Assembly: GCA_024138025.1 (NCBI GenBank)
Contig: JAMXBD010001255.1
Location: 1-64,000 of the forward strand
Reading direction: 5' to 3'
Source of the DNA: Combretum micranthum
Lineage: Eukaryota > Streptophyta > Magnoliopsida > Myrtales > Combretaceae
Length of the DNA stretch: 64,000 nucleotides
A program made the position numbers and the translations under genes. The notes beneath the pieces were generated by a model. It had not been told where the DNA came from. It saw nothing but the letters and a program-made list of their open reading frames with translations, and made no database searches. Positions 24,004 to 37,097 of this stretch are shown piece by piece (within the stretch, counting starts at the first letter, position 1; every line of letters starts with the position of its first letter).

Positions 24004-24066
24004 TCTCTCTCTCTCTCTCTCTATGTTCGTTGATCCTGTTCTTCTTCCATATGCAACTTTTAAAGG
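24004..24066 (+). other. CT-rich leader with donor-like site, possible orphan 5' UTR
   Basis: TCATCTCTCTCTCTC is followed by ATGTTCGTTGATCC and AACTTTTAAAG/GTAATG. A pyrimidine-rich leader, donor and then a T-rich stretch is the look of a plant 5' UTR plus first intron. The Trm5 promoter lies 0.75 kb upstream in the opposite direction. No following exon is recognised, so it may be the stump of a gene. Confidence 0.25.
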
Positions 24067-26799
24067 TAATGCCCATTTCATTTTCCTCCATCTCTAAGTT
24101 TTAATTTTTTTCCTCTTGTCACTATTTCTTTTAATTGTTGGGACGGCGAGTTAGCATGATCTCTTGGTTTTGTTTTGACATTTTTGTGTTGTATAGTTGG
24201 GTCTGTGTGGAATGGAATGGGTTCTATAGTCAATAGGTGTAGCGTTTGGGTTCGTCGGCTCGGTGGACATTAGGATTCAGATTTATAGTGAAACATGTTT
24301 TATGGGAAAATGGTATTTAGGAGTTCTAGAGAATGTTGTAGAAGGGATTCAATGTTTATAGGATGATCCAAGTTGATAAAAGTTGTTTTAGTAATTTTTT
24401 TTAGTGTTCTGCGTTTTTCATAATCTTAGATCATGCTCATTTCGATTCGTATTTGATCTTCTCTTAGGCTTATTTTTATACAATTTATTTTCGGATTTTT
24501 TTCTCTAATTTTTTATCTGCATTGTGCTTAATTTTGATTATTTGAAGGGAGAATTGGAATTGCAAGCAGTTTTGATGTATGCTTAAGGATCGCGATGATG
24601 CAAGTTGAATTTTGTTTGAGATTGTTTTATTTTGATTAAATTAAGTGGATTTGTCCGAGATACATTCATTTTCAAGTTTTCGTGAACATTGATCACGACG
24701 TTTTTCGTGTTGTTTGTGTAGCTAACATGTCGTTTTCGACTTGAAACTTTCTATATTAATCGTCGAGCAGAAATTCTTGATGTTCTACTTAATCTATTCA
24801 CGTCTGCAATCCCTGGTGAGATTAATTTAGTGCCCCTACTGTCTGGTATAATTATCTGGTAATGTTGCTGTGATATGGTGCATGTAAAAGGCTATCGTTG
24901 TCCATGTTTCCACTTATGGCGAAGGATGCTCTGATGGTGTGGATGAAAAATATAAGAAAATTTTCTGCAACAAACACGAAAACGTCAAATGAAAATAGAT
25001 ATTAGTGCTACTTTGATGTTCTTTTATATTTAATACTTCTGTTTTAGATAATCAGTACATATATTTACCACATGATGATATTGAAATTAAATATATGAAG
25101 TGGAAATTAAGTGGTTTAATCTCACTTGTATCAAATTGGATCGAATTTTTGTCTGTCTATGTAGTATGTTATTTTCTTTTCTTGGCAGGAATTGTCTTTT
25201 TTTCTTTGAGATCAAGAGCTTCATAACGTGGATCGGTTTGGAGATTGTTCCCATCTTTGACTCCTCTAGGCTCATGTCCTTCTTGATTCCCTTGCATTTT
25301 TCCTTTTTTTTATTTCCTTTCTCTTTTGTTAACATAATGGTTTGAAATTGGACCAATAGAGATGAAATACTTTGGAGTAAAAATTGTTTTTAGAAGAGGT
25401 TGAACTTAGTTGGGCGCTCATAGTTTGTTGCAAAGAAGGATTCTTTGAGGACTAGCTGTAGTCACATTTTGGAATGTCGCTCCTGGATGCTTATGTACTA
25501 TTGTTAGAATTTGAAGTTGGATTATTAAAGTTCTCTGGGTTTGTTAATTTGGATTAGTTACTTTACATATCATAAATTTTAATGGATCATCCTTTAATTA
25601 TATGCATTTTTGGATGCCTCATTCTGAGAAAGAGCCTTACTTATTATGACAGCACATTTACACCACAATAGGAAAAGTTTGTATAGGAGCCAGAGTGGAT
25701 TATATGATGTGCTAGAAGAATAAAAGGTATAAAAAAATCATTGATATGGAGAGACTAGACCATCAATATTCATCTCCTTATAAATATTTTTTATAAAAGA
25801 CATTTCCTTACCTTTTTATGATTTCCTTAACTTTATTCAATGAGAAAGCCTTTTATTTTACATGAATTTGAATTATTATAGAGATGTAATTTTATTAGAC
25901 TTTATCGATATTTATATTATTAAGAGAATATTTTCTTTTTAAACTTTATATTTTTCTTATAAATTTTTTCTAGCTACTACTAATTTATTATCTCACAAAT
26001 CACAATAAGGATACCGTTCATATGCATATTATTTCATTATTTATGAATTACCAACTACTAATACCCTATTGCTACCTATAATAAGACAAAAACCTGCCTA
26101 ATTGGTTATATAAATGGTTTTAGTGTTTATAGAGGTAGCCGTATTAATTTGACTCAGGATCTTAATATATAAAATACATAATCATCCCATAAAGTGTTGT
26201 TTTTTCAAGTTTTTTTTCATATCACATTAATTGCTCTTTCGTTTTTCCGATGGAAATCAAATCTTATTTTAAGTGTTAGACGTAGGATGAAATATTACAA
26301 CAATTGATCGTCTCATACTGTTTGGCAAAAATTTACTGTTAACCCCACTGGAACTGCAAACATTGGCTTATGTAAAGGTAGGTTTTTTTTTTTTTCATTT
26401 TCTTTCTGCAATGTCATTTATTTATTCAAGATTATGTGTATTGATAACTTATTCGTACCTAGGTTAAAATATAATCATTGCTCCTTTCATTATTCGATGA
26501 ATCTGCTACATTGAAGTTTATTTAATCATGAAATATTATGTCTCATTAATATAAGAAGATTAGTCATTTAAATAAGTAGTCTATTTATTTTTTTATTACA
26601 TATTTAAAGATGAAATATTCTATTTCAATAATAGCTATCAGTCATGTACCAACTTTGCTTGTGTAGTTAAAATATAATTTTTTTTTTATGTCTGGTACTA
26701 TTAATAGATAAGACAATCATATCGTTTTCCAAGAAAAAGCAAAAATGTTCTTAAATATCATAATTACTACACTTTTGCATAGATTGTTTCTCATTTATC
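24067..26799. other. AT-rich stretch between Trm5 flank and Helitron coding region
   Basis: No recognisable gene. An 81-codon plus frame and an 89-codon minus frame overlap at 25090-25356 in a T-rich segment, and I treat both as chance. A 28-base exact copy of 33801-33828 stands at 25554-25581. The Helitron's 5' end probably lies here but no confident TC terminus was found. Confidence 0.4.
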
Positions 26800-29700
26800 A
26801 TGGAATCAAATTGTATCAATTCAATACGCAATTATTGGCGGGATCGCCAACGTGCTCGAAGGAACTCTATCGCTACTCAATAAAGACATGATCATATAGT
26901 AAGTCGTCGACTCAATTATCTAACAAATATAGATTCCGCTTTTAACATTGGATGTGCCTCACAAAAGAGAACAATTTCAAGAGGTATGTGTTTAACAGAA
27001 ATACGTCACCTGGCCCATTCAGTGCATCCGGTAATTCACTATATACGTGTTATCAATGCATTGCTATTTAGAAAAAAAAAAAAAATTCATTGTTTCATAC
27101 TTTATTTATTGTCTATTTTACATTAAGTTATCTTCTTCTCAAAACCTATAGATACTCATGTACATGTAACCCACTTCAACGACTCTTTTGGCGACATAGG
27201 TATGATTGTCATTTACATTTGATAACTTATTAGTTATTTTTAAGATTAACTAACAGTTCCTTATTTAAACTTATATAGGTCTTCACGTAACAGATATTCA
27301 CCATGTTGCTTGCTCACATGGAAGAGCTTCTTATGTACATAGTCCAACTCATCAGCATGTTCATAGTATACTCACACACTCAAACATCTTTGCAGTTCTT
27401 CCATTCAATTCCTTTTGCATATTTTTTTATATATTTTCCTTTCTTTTTGAAAATGCAGCTTCAACTAATGAAACAGAATTGGTCCTATCATTTCACTTTG
27501 TAGGAAATACGGGTATGTAATAAATATTTGCAGGCTGCATAGATGAACACATGCTTATATGCGATTGCATCTTCTCTCATTTTTTCAATCCTTACTCCCA
27601 TCTCAATCTTACTCATTTTTTTTTTAATTTGCAACTTATAGCTCTTCCATGCAAATTAATCAATCATCCCCATCTATAACTACCGCTAGTATATAAATGT
27701 CTTTTATACATAGTTTAGAGTATTTGCACTATGTATTTTGCTACATTTTACTTATAAATCATAATTACCAATAGTTTACCACTACGTCGACGCGACATTT
27801 CTAGAATAGCTAGGGAATATCACAAAGGAAGTGGATATCATCTATCATGTCTTGCCACTACCACAACATGTGAATTTTGTGATGTGCTATTATCCCAATA
27901 CAAGACTTCTGAAATGTGCTGCTTAAGAGGACGAATTGTTTTACCTATGCCTTCACTACCCTTGATCTTTTTGAACTTTTTATTGCTCAGAGCAATTTAG
28001 GAAGGCACTTCCGTCAACAAATTTAATCTTACAATCATATATTGGCCTTTACTTCAATGGATGTTCACGTGGATGATACTTTGTTGCTTAGGAATCATGG
28101 AATCTACACGTTTCGAGCCTAAGGTTCAATATACCATAAGATCGATAGTCTCCTACCAACTAACCATGAAGGGCCACGATTTTTGCAAACATACATATAT
28201 GACACAGACCATGAACTACAAAATCGTCTTATCGAAAATCCAACGTTGAGAATGGAAATAACAGCGACTATTTCTTCTGTTTTGAATTCTCACAATCCTT
28301 TTATCCATCAATTACATCGATTGGGAACACTAGACAATGGGAGAGATTGTCAGCTTATCATTCACGAGCAACCGACTGGCCAACATCAATATTCTTTGCC
28401 AACTGCATCCCAAGTTGCGATTATAATAGTTGGAGGTGAAGATATAGGCGAATTGAATTATCGTGATATCATAGTACAATCCTATTATGGACATCTTTTT
28501 ACTATAAATGATACTGTTGGTTATTACAACCCCTTGCAATGTCCTTTACTTTTACCGTATGGAGCTTATGGATGGGATGTGGACACTATATCAACAAATA
28601 ACAATAAAGTCACATGTCATGCCTTTTATGCATACAAAATACAGTGATAGTCCTATATTTTTATCAACAAGCAATTTATATTTTTTTATGTTACGAAACT
28701 TGACATTGAAACAATTTTGTTCTTAGATTCATGAGCATGAACAATCACTTCTTCTTGGGGTGGTAAACTATTCCAACAATACTTGGTTGACAATTTCGTG
28801 AAGATTGAAACTCAAAAGCTTAGATCATTGCGACGAAACCAAGAAACCATTCGAGCTAAATTTTGCAAAGGACTGCAGGATTCAATTACTATGGAGAAAA
28901 TGAAACAGGTCTTTATATTTAACATTTTTCTTAATACTTCATACTTATGTAATCGTACTCTATCATTAATACATGAGTAAATTTTATAGGAAATGTTAGT
29001 CGTTGGATTGTTTTACCATCTTCATTTTATGGAAGTCCACAAGATATGTATCAAAGATATCAAGATGCAATGGCTTTGGTTCAAAAATATGGACGACTGG
29101 ATTTGTTTTTAATTATAACATGCAACCCATCATGGCCTGAAATTGAACAACGGTTATTTTTGGGACAAACACCACAAGATCGCCCATATTTGCTTTCATG
29201 TGTTTTCCGCTCACGTCTTGAGCAATTCAAGAGAGATATTATTGAAAGACATGTGTTTGGAAAGGTAATTGGTTATTCTTATGTTATAGAGTTCCAAAAA
29301 CGTGGCCTCCCACATGCCTATATGCTCATCATTCTACACTTGAACGATAAACTCAACTCACCTGATGATTATGATACCGTTGTGAGGGTAGAAATTCCAA
29401 ATCAAAGAGAAGAACCCCAACTGTATCAAACTGTTCTTAAACATATGATCCATAGATCATGCAAAGGATACAATACTTCGGCACCATGTATGAAACAAGG
29501 GCATTGTAAGCGTCTTTTCCCGAAACCATTTACAAATGCTACTTCTTAAGGGAATGACTCTTACCTAATCTATAGATGAAAAAATACTGGCACTGTCTCA
29601 CTATCGAATTGTCCTAACATTGTTGTTGATACAGTTGGGTCATCCCTTATAACGATTGGTTGCTTCTTAAGTATGACTGTCGCATTAATGTGGAAATTTG

Positions 29701-31974
29701 TACAAGTGTAAAAAGTGTCAAGTACCTATATGTACATCCAAAAAGGACCCGATAGAATTTCCATGGAAGTTAGCATTGGAGTTAAAATTGATGAAATCTA
29801 GCAATTCATTGATGCGCGTTAGGTATGTGCCCCGAGGCTATATGGAGATTGATACAATTCCCAATGAGTCGTATATATCCTTCAATTATTAGATTACAGA
29901 TACATCTTCCTAACATGCATACAGTGCATTTTAGAGAAGACCAATTAGTACGTTTCGTTTTGGTTGAAAACCTTTCTCTAAAAACAATGCTTATAGAATT
30001 ATTTCATACAAACAATGTAGACTTGCAAGTAAGAAGATATTTGTATAAAGAATTCCCACAACACTATAGATGGGTCAATTCAACATGGCAACAAAGAAGG
30101 AATGAAAGAAAGGTAATATGAAGAATTTACACTGTTCAACCAACAGATGTAGAAAGGTTTTGCTTATGAATCTTACTCGACCATGTTCGGGGTCCTACAT
30201 CATTCGACTCCTTCTTATCATATGATGGAGTTAGGTAGAATACGTTACAAAAGGCTGCATAGAGTCGAGGTCTACTTGAAAATGATGACGACGAACGCCA
30301 ATGCTTACTTAAAGCAATTTCTTTCCAAATGCCATCTGCATTAAGGAGGCTATTTGTAACTATTATGGTATACTATCAACCCAATAACATAAGATCATTA
30401 TGGAATGAATTCCATAGTAGCATGATGCAAGATTATCCTTGTTTTTCAACCGACTCCAATGTGGTCTTACTTAAACATTTATTGAGAGACTTGAAATTAT
30501 TATTAGCTCAACATGGGAAGACATTATCTGATTTTGAGTGACCTAATTTAAGTAGCTACTCAAAAGATTGAAATGGTATACCAAGGATTATTCAAGATGA
30601 GTTATCCATTCCTATTGCCGTTAATGATATAAATGCATCCTTAAACTTGAACGCTGAACAAAGCCATGCTTTTCATTCGGTGATGTCAGCATTAGATCGA
30701 GATGAACATGCAACTTTTTTCATAGATGGACTAAGGGCACTAGGCAAATATATTTGTACCGTACTATTTTAGCTTCTCTTCGAAGTGCTGGTCATATTTC
30801 TAGAATCGCAGCAATTATATTGCTTGGAGGTAGAACGACACACTCACAATTTAAGATTCCCTTGGATCTAGATGCAACTTCTATTTGTTCAGTAAGTAAA
30901 TAATCTGAATTAGCTAATCTACTAAAGCTTTCTAAAGCAATTTTGTGGGATAAAGCACCTATGACTAACATGTATGACTTTGAAGCTCTTGATAGAACAC
31001 TTCAAGATATCACAAAAATTGATTTAATTTTTGTGGGGAAAGTTATGATACTGGGGGGAGATTTCAGACAAGTTCTTCTAGTTATTTCAAAGGGGACAAA
31101 ACATCAAATGGTGAATGCATACTTGAACAAGTCACCTCTTTAGAGAAGTGTTTAAATTCTTTGGCTAACTCAGAATATGAGATCCATCAATGACAAAGAT
31201 TTTTCTGACTTTTTAATAAGAGTTGGGGATGGCGCAAAGTGTACCATTAATGAAGATTTCATATGTGTGCCAGCATCAATAGCCATTCCATGGGAAGGTG
31301 AGCATTCGGTCGACATTCTAATAGATGTAACTTTCCTAAAACTTTCAACATCTACAGATGGTAGAGATTATTTTATTAGTTGTACAATTCTAGCACCTAT
31401 TAATGTCTAAATTGAAAGATTAAATGAAAAAATAATGGAATATTTTCTAGGTAAGATACATTTGTATCAACAAGAATATTTAAGCTCCACCTCGCCTAAT
31501 GGAATGCCTCCCCACATATTGATACTTAAAAACAGAACACCTATTATGCTTCTAAGGACCATAGACCCAAAGGCCGGTCTTTGTAATTACACTAGGTTAA
31601 TTTGTGTCGACTTTTTAAGACATCTCATCCATGTAGAGATCTTAACAGGTCAATCGAGAGGGTTAAGAGTTTTCATTCCAAGGATCTCTTTGAAAACTTC
31701 TAATAACTTGCACCTACCTTTTGAGTTGATAAGAAAACATTTTCCTATGCACTTAAATTTTGCTTTAACAATTAACAATGCACAAGGACACGCAATTCAA
31801 AATGTCGGGATCTATCTTTCTAAACATGTATTTAGCCATAGACAACTTTTTGTAGCTCTATCCCAAGGGATTTCAATGGCTTCAACAAAGATCTTAGTAA
31901 AAGAGGGTAAAATATCCGACCTTCATGGGGTACATACAGGAAATGTTGTCTATAAAGATGTATTACTATCATAA
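26800..31974 (+). pseudogene. Autonomous Helitron Rep-helicase, heavily decayed
   Basis: A Helitron transposase joins an N-terminal zinc-finger/Rep nuclease to a C-terminal PIF1-like 5'-3' helicase. In order: MESNCINSIRNYWRDRQRAR (26800); CEFCDVLLSQYKTSEMCCLRG (about 27875); the Helitron_like_N block DHELQNRLIENPTLRMEI to LPYGAYGWDVD (28200-28580); DMYQRYQDAMALVQKYG with LFLIITCNPSWPEI (29046-29150); Rep motif GLPHAYMLII (29300); tyrosine motif VKYLY/YIQKGPDRI with a frameshift (29690); CPEAIWRL to PSIIRLQIHLPN (29825); helicase NAEQSHAFHSVMSALDRDE (30650), a broken Walker A (30725), ILGGDFRQVL (31050), LTQNMRS (31165), INNAQGHAIQNVGIYL and FVALSQG (31770-31870). More than ten stops or shifts. 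The second His of the HUH motif is Tyr. Not functional. Confidence 0.93.
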
Positions 31975-32584
31975 AGGTACAAAACTTCATACATTATACA
32001 TAAATGTTTAATATATTCGTTTCTATGTCTATTTCAAATAACTTTATCATATAACATCTTCACAAAAACATTTAACCATTGGTGGTGAGGACCGCAAATT
32101 ATTGTCAACTGAATTTAAGATATGGTAGCTCGATCTCTTTCAAGTATGATCTAATCTTATAATTTCAATATTTTTGCTTGCATCATAGGTCTAACAACAA
32201 AAATTTACAAACACATCTACAATTTAACATATATTTTTTTATTCAGGATTCTTGAGATGGTAGGAGCCCTTTTAATGCTTAGTTATTCGATCTAGAGATT
32301 TCCATCATTTACCCACAACGATCGCCCACTATAGTAACTATTTATATTTCTAAATTCTAAATCAACCTTATGTATAAACAAAGTATTTAAAATAGATATT
32401 ATTTATAAATAAAATAATTTAAACAAACTATGTTCTTTTTTCATACACAGAGAAATTACCCGAGTGTCTATAGCTTTGGTTAGGAATGTTCCATCAAGCT
32501 TGACAAGCAAAAATTCATTAAGACCATTGAGCAAGAGATACTAAACGTTCAATACGACTGGTAATTTTTACTAAAATAGATAAG
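31975..32584. other. AT-rich tail downstream of the Helitron coding region
   Basis: No open frame of note and no recognised repeat. Probably the 3' non-coding part of the Helitron, continuing after the hAT insertion. Confidence 0.4.
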
Positions 32585-32592
32585 GGTTTAAC

Positions 32593-33064
32593 TAGACATC
32601 ACCACGGGACGGTTCCGAACTGCGAACCGTCCCGTACTCGGGAACCGCCCCATCGAGGACGGTTATGAACCGCCGAAGGATCCGTTGGTTCGTCCATACG
32701 GAACCAGCGGTTCCACCGGTTTCGACCCGCCATAATAAAAAAAAAAAAAAAAAAACACAAACGCACACACACAGAACACGGAATGATTTTGGTGTTTTTT
32801 TTTAGGGAGAGAGAGGGGGGGGGGGGGGGGGGGGATGGTGGAGGAGGAGGGGGTGGGGTAGGGGGGCGGGTCTGATTTAAAAAAAAAAAATTGGTTCACG
32901 GTTCACGTGGAACCGGAATCAGAACCATCATAACCGGCGGTTCCATGGAACCGTGAACCGTCCCGACTCTGGCGGTTCGGGTTCTGGTTTCACAAAATGT
33001 GGAACCGTGAACCGGCGGTTTTTCGGTTCGGGTCCAGAACCGACTCGAACCGTGTTGATGTCTA
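32593..33064. mobile_element. Non-autonomous hAT element, 472 bp, with exact 8-bp target duplication
   Basis: Terminal inverted repeats: TAGACATCACCACGG at the left, and TAGACATCAACACGG read inward from the right. GGTTTAAC stands immediately outside both ends (32585-32592 and 33065-33072). Eight-base target duplications are the hAT signature. Both subterminal regions carry many copies of CGGTTC/GAACCG in both orientations, the usual pattern of transposase-binding sites in Ac/Ds-like elements. The middle holds an A run, CA repeats and a 20-base G run (32815-32834). No transposase is encoded; apparent frames of 70-88 codons are by-products of the repeats. Confidence 0.92.
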
Positions 33065-33072
33065 GGTTTAAC

Positions 33073-33287
33073 TATATTAATCCCACTGCTTTTCTCAATA
33101 TTTATCATGATTTGTTTTTTGTTTCAGCAAGCATCAAAGTAAAAATGTCCACTCCTTTACATCTTACAAGGGAAAGAAATCCAAACATGTTCGTAAAAAA
33201 ACAATTACTATTGGAGTAAGACATGTATCTTAATTATAATTTATTCTTTCATTCCATGATCAATAGTTTAATTAACACACGCATATA

Positions 33288-33318
<31 letters not shown>

Positions 33319-36146
33319 TCTAGATTGAAGAATTATACCTCCTTATACTTTCGCCTAATCAAGGTCTATGAAATTTTTTACCTATCTTAACCCACATATT
33401 ATTATGCACTCTTAATTTGATTTTAAACATTTTTATTTTATTTCTTTCAGTTTTATAAGCATAAAGAGTCCTCTCATAAATTGCTATACAAGGAGATCAA
33501 CAATATAATTACTAGGTAATATGAGTTTTTGTAAATATCTTTTACCTATTTTTTAAAACAACTCTACAATTTATTAACATTTTCCATCCAACTTGGAGGC
33601 ACATTTCCACAACTTTGATAAAACAAATCATGTCATATTAGCTTTTTCTTCAAGCTGTATTTTATCTGTTCATTCTTCATTTTTAAACTGTTAACATCCT
33701 TTCTTGATTATTAATACAATTTTTACCTATTTCTTTTTTTGTTTTGGATGTCATACAATTTTTTCTATCACATGTGTAAATGGTAAAAGTGTTGATTTAT
33801 TTAGTTACTTTACATATCATAAATTTTAGTGTACAATTTTGTTTTGATTTTGTGCGAGTGAGTCATCTGCCACTAGTTATTATAAAGCCATAACTTTTGA
33901 TATTTGATCTCCACAAAAAATTCTTTTATTACCCTTAAATAGCTAAATTTAATCACATGTAATTTATATGGCCATATACCATAAATAAATGATGATTGGA
34001 AGAACTATTTTGACTATTTTTCTTCTGTCACTCCCTTGAAACATTTTCCGTTCTTAACTACCCAGTGGCCTTAATCCATTCATTCATCACATTTTATCTT
34101 TTTGTAACCACTTGTGCATCTTCCACTTTTTGAATTTGTAACCATCAAAATACTTTTTCATATTAACTTCACGGGTATCAACTACCACTTCTACATTTTG
34201 CCAAACCCTCATTCCACATTGATCTCTTCAAATTTTGCTTTGCTCATTGTACCCACAAATGCGAAGACAAATGATATAACAGTGCGTCCTTTCCTTTTAT
34301 TTGTTTTACTTAGTTTATATATTTATTTTATTTTTCCAATCCATTGAATTCTATTTATATATCCACTTACACTCTTTTTTAAAATGGTGAACCATGTTCA
34401 AATATATGTATTTTGTCAACTATTATTATACATTTTGATCCAAAGATAGAGATATAAGCATAAAAACTCAAGATAATGCTCATAGGACGATTCATATCTT
34501 TTTAAGATTGACATAATCTTAAATCTAATTATAATGGAGGCAATGATAGCCTTGCATTTTACCGATAAAAAATCTACAATATGGACGTTAACATTATCAA
34601 TTCAATCCTAAGTTTTCACATTTCATGTTGTTGGAACCCATTGGTCTTACATTTTTTTCCCTTTCCATTAAAGTTTATTTAAATTTTGGTTCTCACTAAT
34701 TTTTTTTATCAATATATTTTTTTGTCCATCTTTACAAAATTTTTATTTACATTTAGAATGTGATTGGCCAAATCTCTATGAATTTTATTTTTCCTCACTA
34801 GAGATCAATATTTTTCTATCAACATTATATTTTTTTTTCCGCAATTATCAATATTGTTTAATTTTTTTTCGTTATTTGCTTACTGGATAATATTGTTGCA
34901 AATGACTCAACTCCAAAAATGCATGTATAGTACGTTTTGTATATTTTAAATTTACAAATTATTATAAATGTATTTGTAGTATTTAAAAGAATTATTTCTT
35001 ATAGAAGAATAATGTAGGTTTTTTTTTTTTTGTAAAGTCAAGGCATATATATATATATATATATATATCAATTTTGTTTTGCAGAGTCACGATGTGGGTT
35101 AGCATTTTCAAGGATACTTTAATGTTTTTGGCTTCAATTTTTTTGATTAAAAATTGTTGAACAAAACACAACTTATGCTTTTTTGCTATTCATTTTATTC
35201 ATGTGTGTCTTTGGTTATTCCAATTTCCTTTTTTTTTTTTTTTTTGTTGGATCGTGATATGGGAATAGCAATTTGAAGGATACTTTGATGATATGACCTT
35301 CAATTTTTATATTACACCAAATGCGAGGTTATTATTGAAGTCGACATGAATTGTGGCTGTTACTTTTTTTTTCTTTTTCTTTTTCTTTTCTAGAATGTTT
35401 CCAAACAGAGATATGCTATGTTTAACATATGCAAGAATTTTTTCAATAAGGTTATTAATTAAAAACTTTTCGAATATTTCATTGTATTTTTCTTCAAAGT
35501 ATAAATATCATAAATATGTTTGCTTTTCTAAATTGCCTCTTTTAGTATTATGTGAGGAAAAATTTTAATTTTATGAAGCATAGATATGATAATAAATTTT
35601 AACTGTGAGTCAATATGCTACAATATTTTTTTACAATTCAGTGAGGATTACTTATATGAAATTCATAAGTTGCATTGACTTTTGTTTAGAGTTATAACCT
35701 CATAATCAAAATTCATTTCCCCAATAAATCTATTTGTACTTTTTCTTACATTAAATATATTCTTTCAGTAATAAATAATCTACTCTTTATTTTTCTTATA
35801 GGTGCATAGTGTTCAATTCAATTTAATCGAATATCAAGTGGTCAGTATTTACACCATGGAGAAATTCTTTTTTGTTCAAGTGTTAAGTGGTTAGTGCTTA
35901 AAAGATCTTTAATTTTGGACAAGTTTGATTTATTTTTAAGTGGATAATGCTTGTACATGATAATCGAACTAGCACTTATTGAAATCATTTAGTTTTATAA
36001 AATTGCAATTGAATTCTCTCTTTTTTCCTAATTAACAAATTTAGTGCACATTATAGAGTTAATTTGCTTTTAGATCATTAATTTTATATGTGGCTACATT
36101 ATATATATTTTTCAGTAAGTTAATATATAGTAAGGTTTTTAAATAT
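33073..36146. other. T-rich stretch without gene; two TA microsatellites
   Basis: Long T runs and TA runs at about 33283-33309 and 35045-35068. A 77-codon hydrophobic frame at 34114-34347 has no recognisable family. May be the 3' part of the Helitron; nothing else can be supported. Confidence 0.45.
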
Positions 36147-36421
36147 CTATTATTATAAAGACAAAACATTATCGTTTTGAACTCTATATTTTTAAATATA
36201 ATTTTTTTTACATCACTGTATGTTTTTGTCTCACTTGCTTTTTCTCTATCTATTACCTATAATTTCCATGTGCATTTTTAAACTTGAAACCTTCATCTAA
36301 TCACTACACACTTTTATGTTAGCATATTCTTCTTTTTCTCTAATTAACCATTTTATCACGTATTTTTTTCTTTTTTTTTTCTGTTCTCTATGTTTTTTAC
36401 ACTTGTATAACGGTGCATGGT
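36147..36421 (+). repeat. Helitron-like short repeat, copy 2
   Basis: Direct counterpart of 23485-23742. It begins TCTATTATTATAAAGA and ends TATAACGGTGCATGGTC; the next bases, TCATTATTATAAAGAGAAAAG, look like a second 5' end, as if two such elements lie end to end. Either a small non-autonomous Helitron or a terminal remnant of the large one. Confidence 0.4.
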
Positions 36422-36779
36422 CATTATTATAAAGAGAAAAGTTATATTTTTGGACTCTGCATTTAAGATGTAATTATTGTTTTTTTTTTAACAACCCTTT
36501 TTCCTTTATAACTACTACCTGTAACTACTAACTACCTCTTGACATGTCCTTCCATTATTTAAAAATTGATTTAGTAAATAACTCCCATATAACTACCTTT
36601 TGATATGTTCTCCCATAATTTAAAAATTGACCTAAACTCCACCTTTTTAGTTTCTTTCTTCAATTAACAATGTACCACATAGCTTTTCATTATTTGAAAA
36701 GATGCTCCTTTTTCACTCAATATGAAAGAAATGACACTCAAAACTCCTTTTTATCATCCCATCATTACAACAGGCTAGC

Positions 36780-37050
36780 AACATATTTTATTAACAATTT
36801 TATTTGTGCGATTTTGTTTCCTCAAAGTAAATATATACTCCGAATGATCTAATACAAGTGAATTGTAAGGTAATTTATGTATTAAGTTTTTTTTTTTTTT
36901 TTTACATACATATATGTATATCTTTTATTCATTATCATAAAGCATTTTATGGGCAATTCTCATTTGTGCAATTTAATTTCCTTAAAGTAAATATATCCTA
37001 TGAATGATTTGACACTAGCGAAATGTAAGGTCATTGATATGTTAAGGTAA
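36780..37050. repeat. Imperfect tandem duplication, ~160-bp spacing
   Basis: 36795-36890 and 36950-37050 share TTTGTGCRATTT, CTYAAAGTAAATATAT, GAATGATYTRA and ATTGTAAGGT-like text in the same order. AT-rich and non-coding. Confidence 0.6.
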
Positions 37051-37097
37051 AATTACTTTTTTGTTTTTTACCTAATTTGACTGTTTTTTTTTTTTTT

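Noticed and set aside
25087..25356. Two overlapping frames on opposite strands (81 and 89 codons)
   Set aside because: Low-complexity Phe/Leu and Lys-rich compositions, as expected from T-rich DNA.
32663..33219. Frames of 70-88 codons around the G and A runs
   Set aside because: They lie within the hAT element and consist of repeat-encoded Pro/Phe or Pro/Arg strings.
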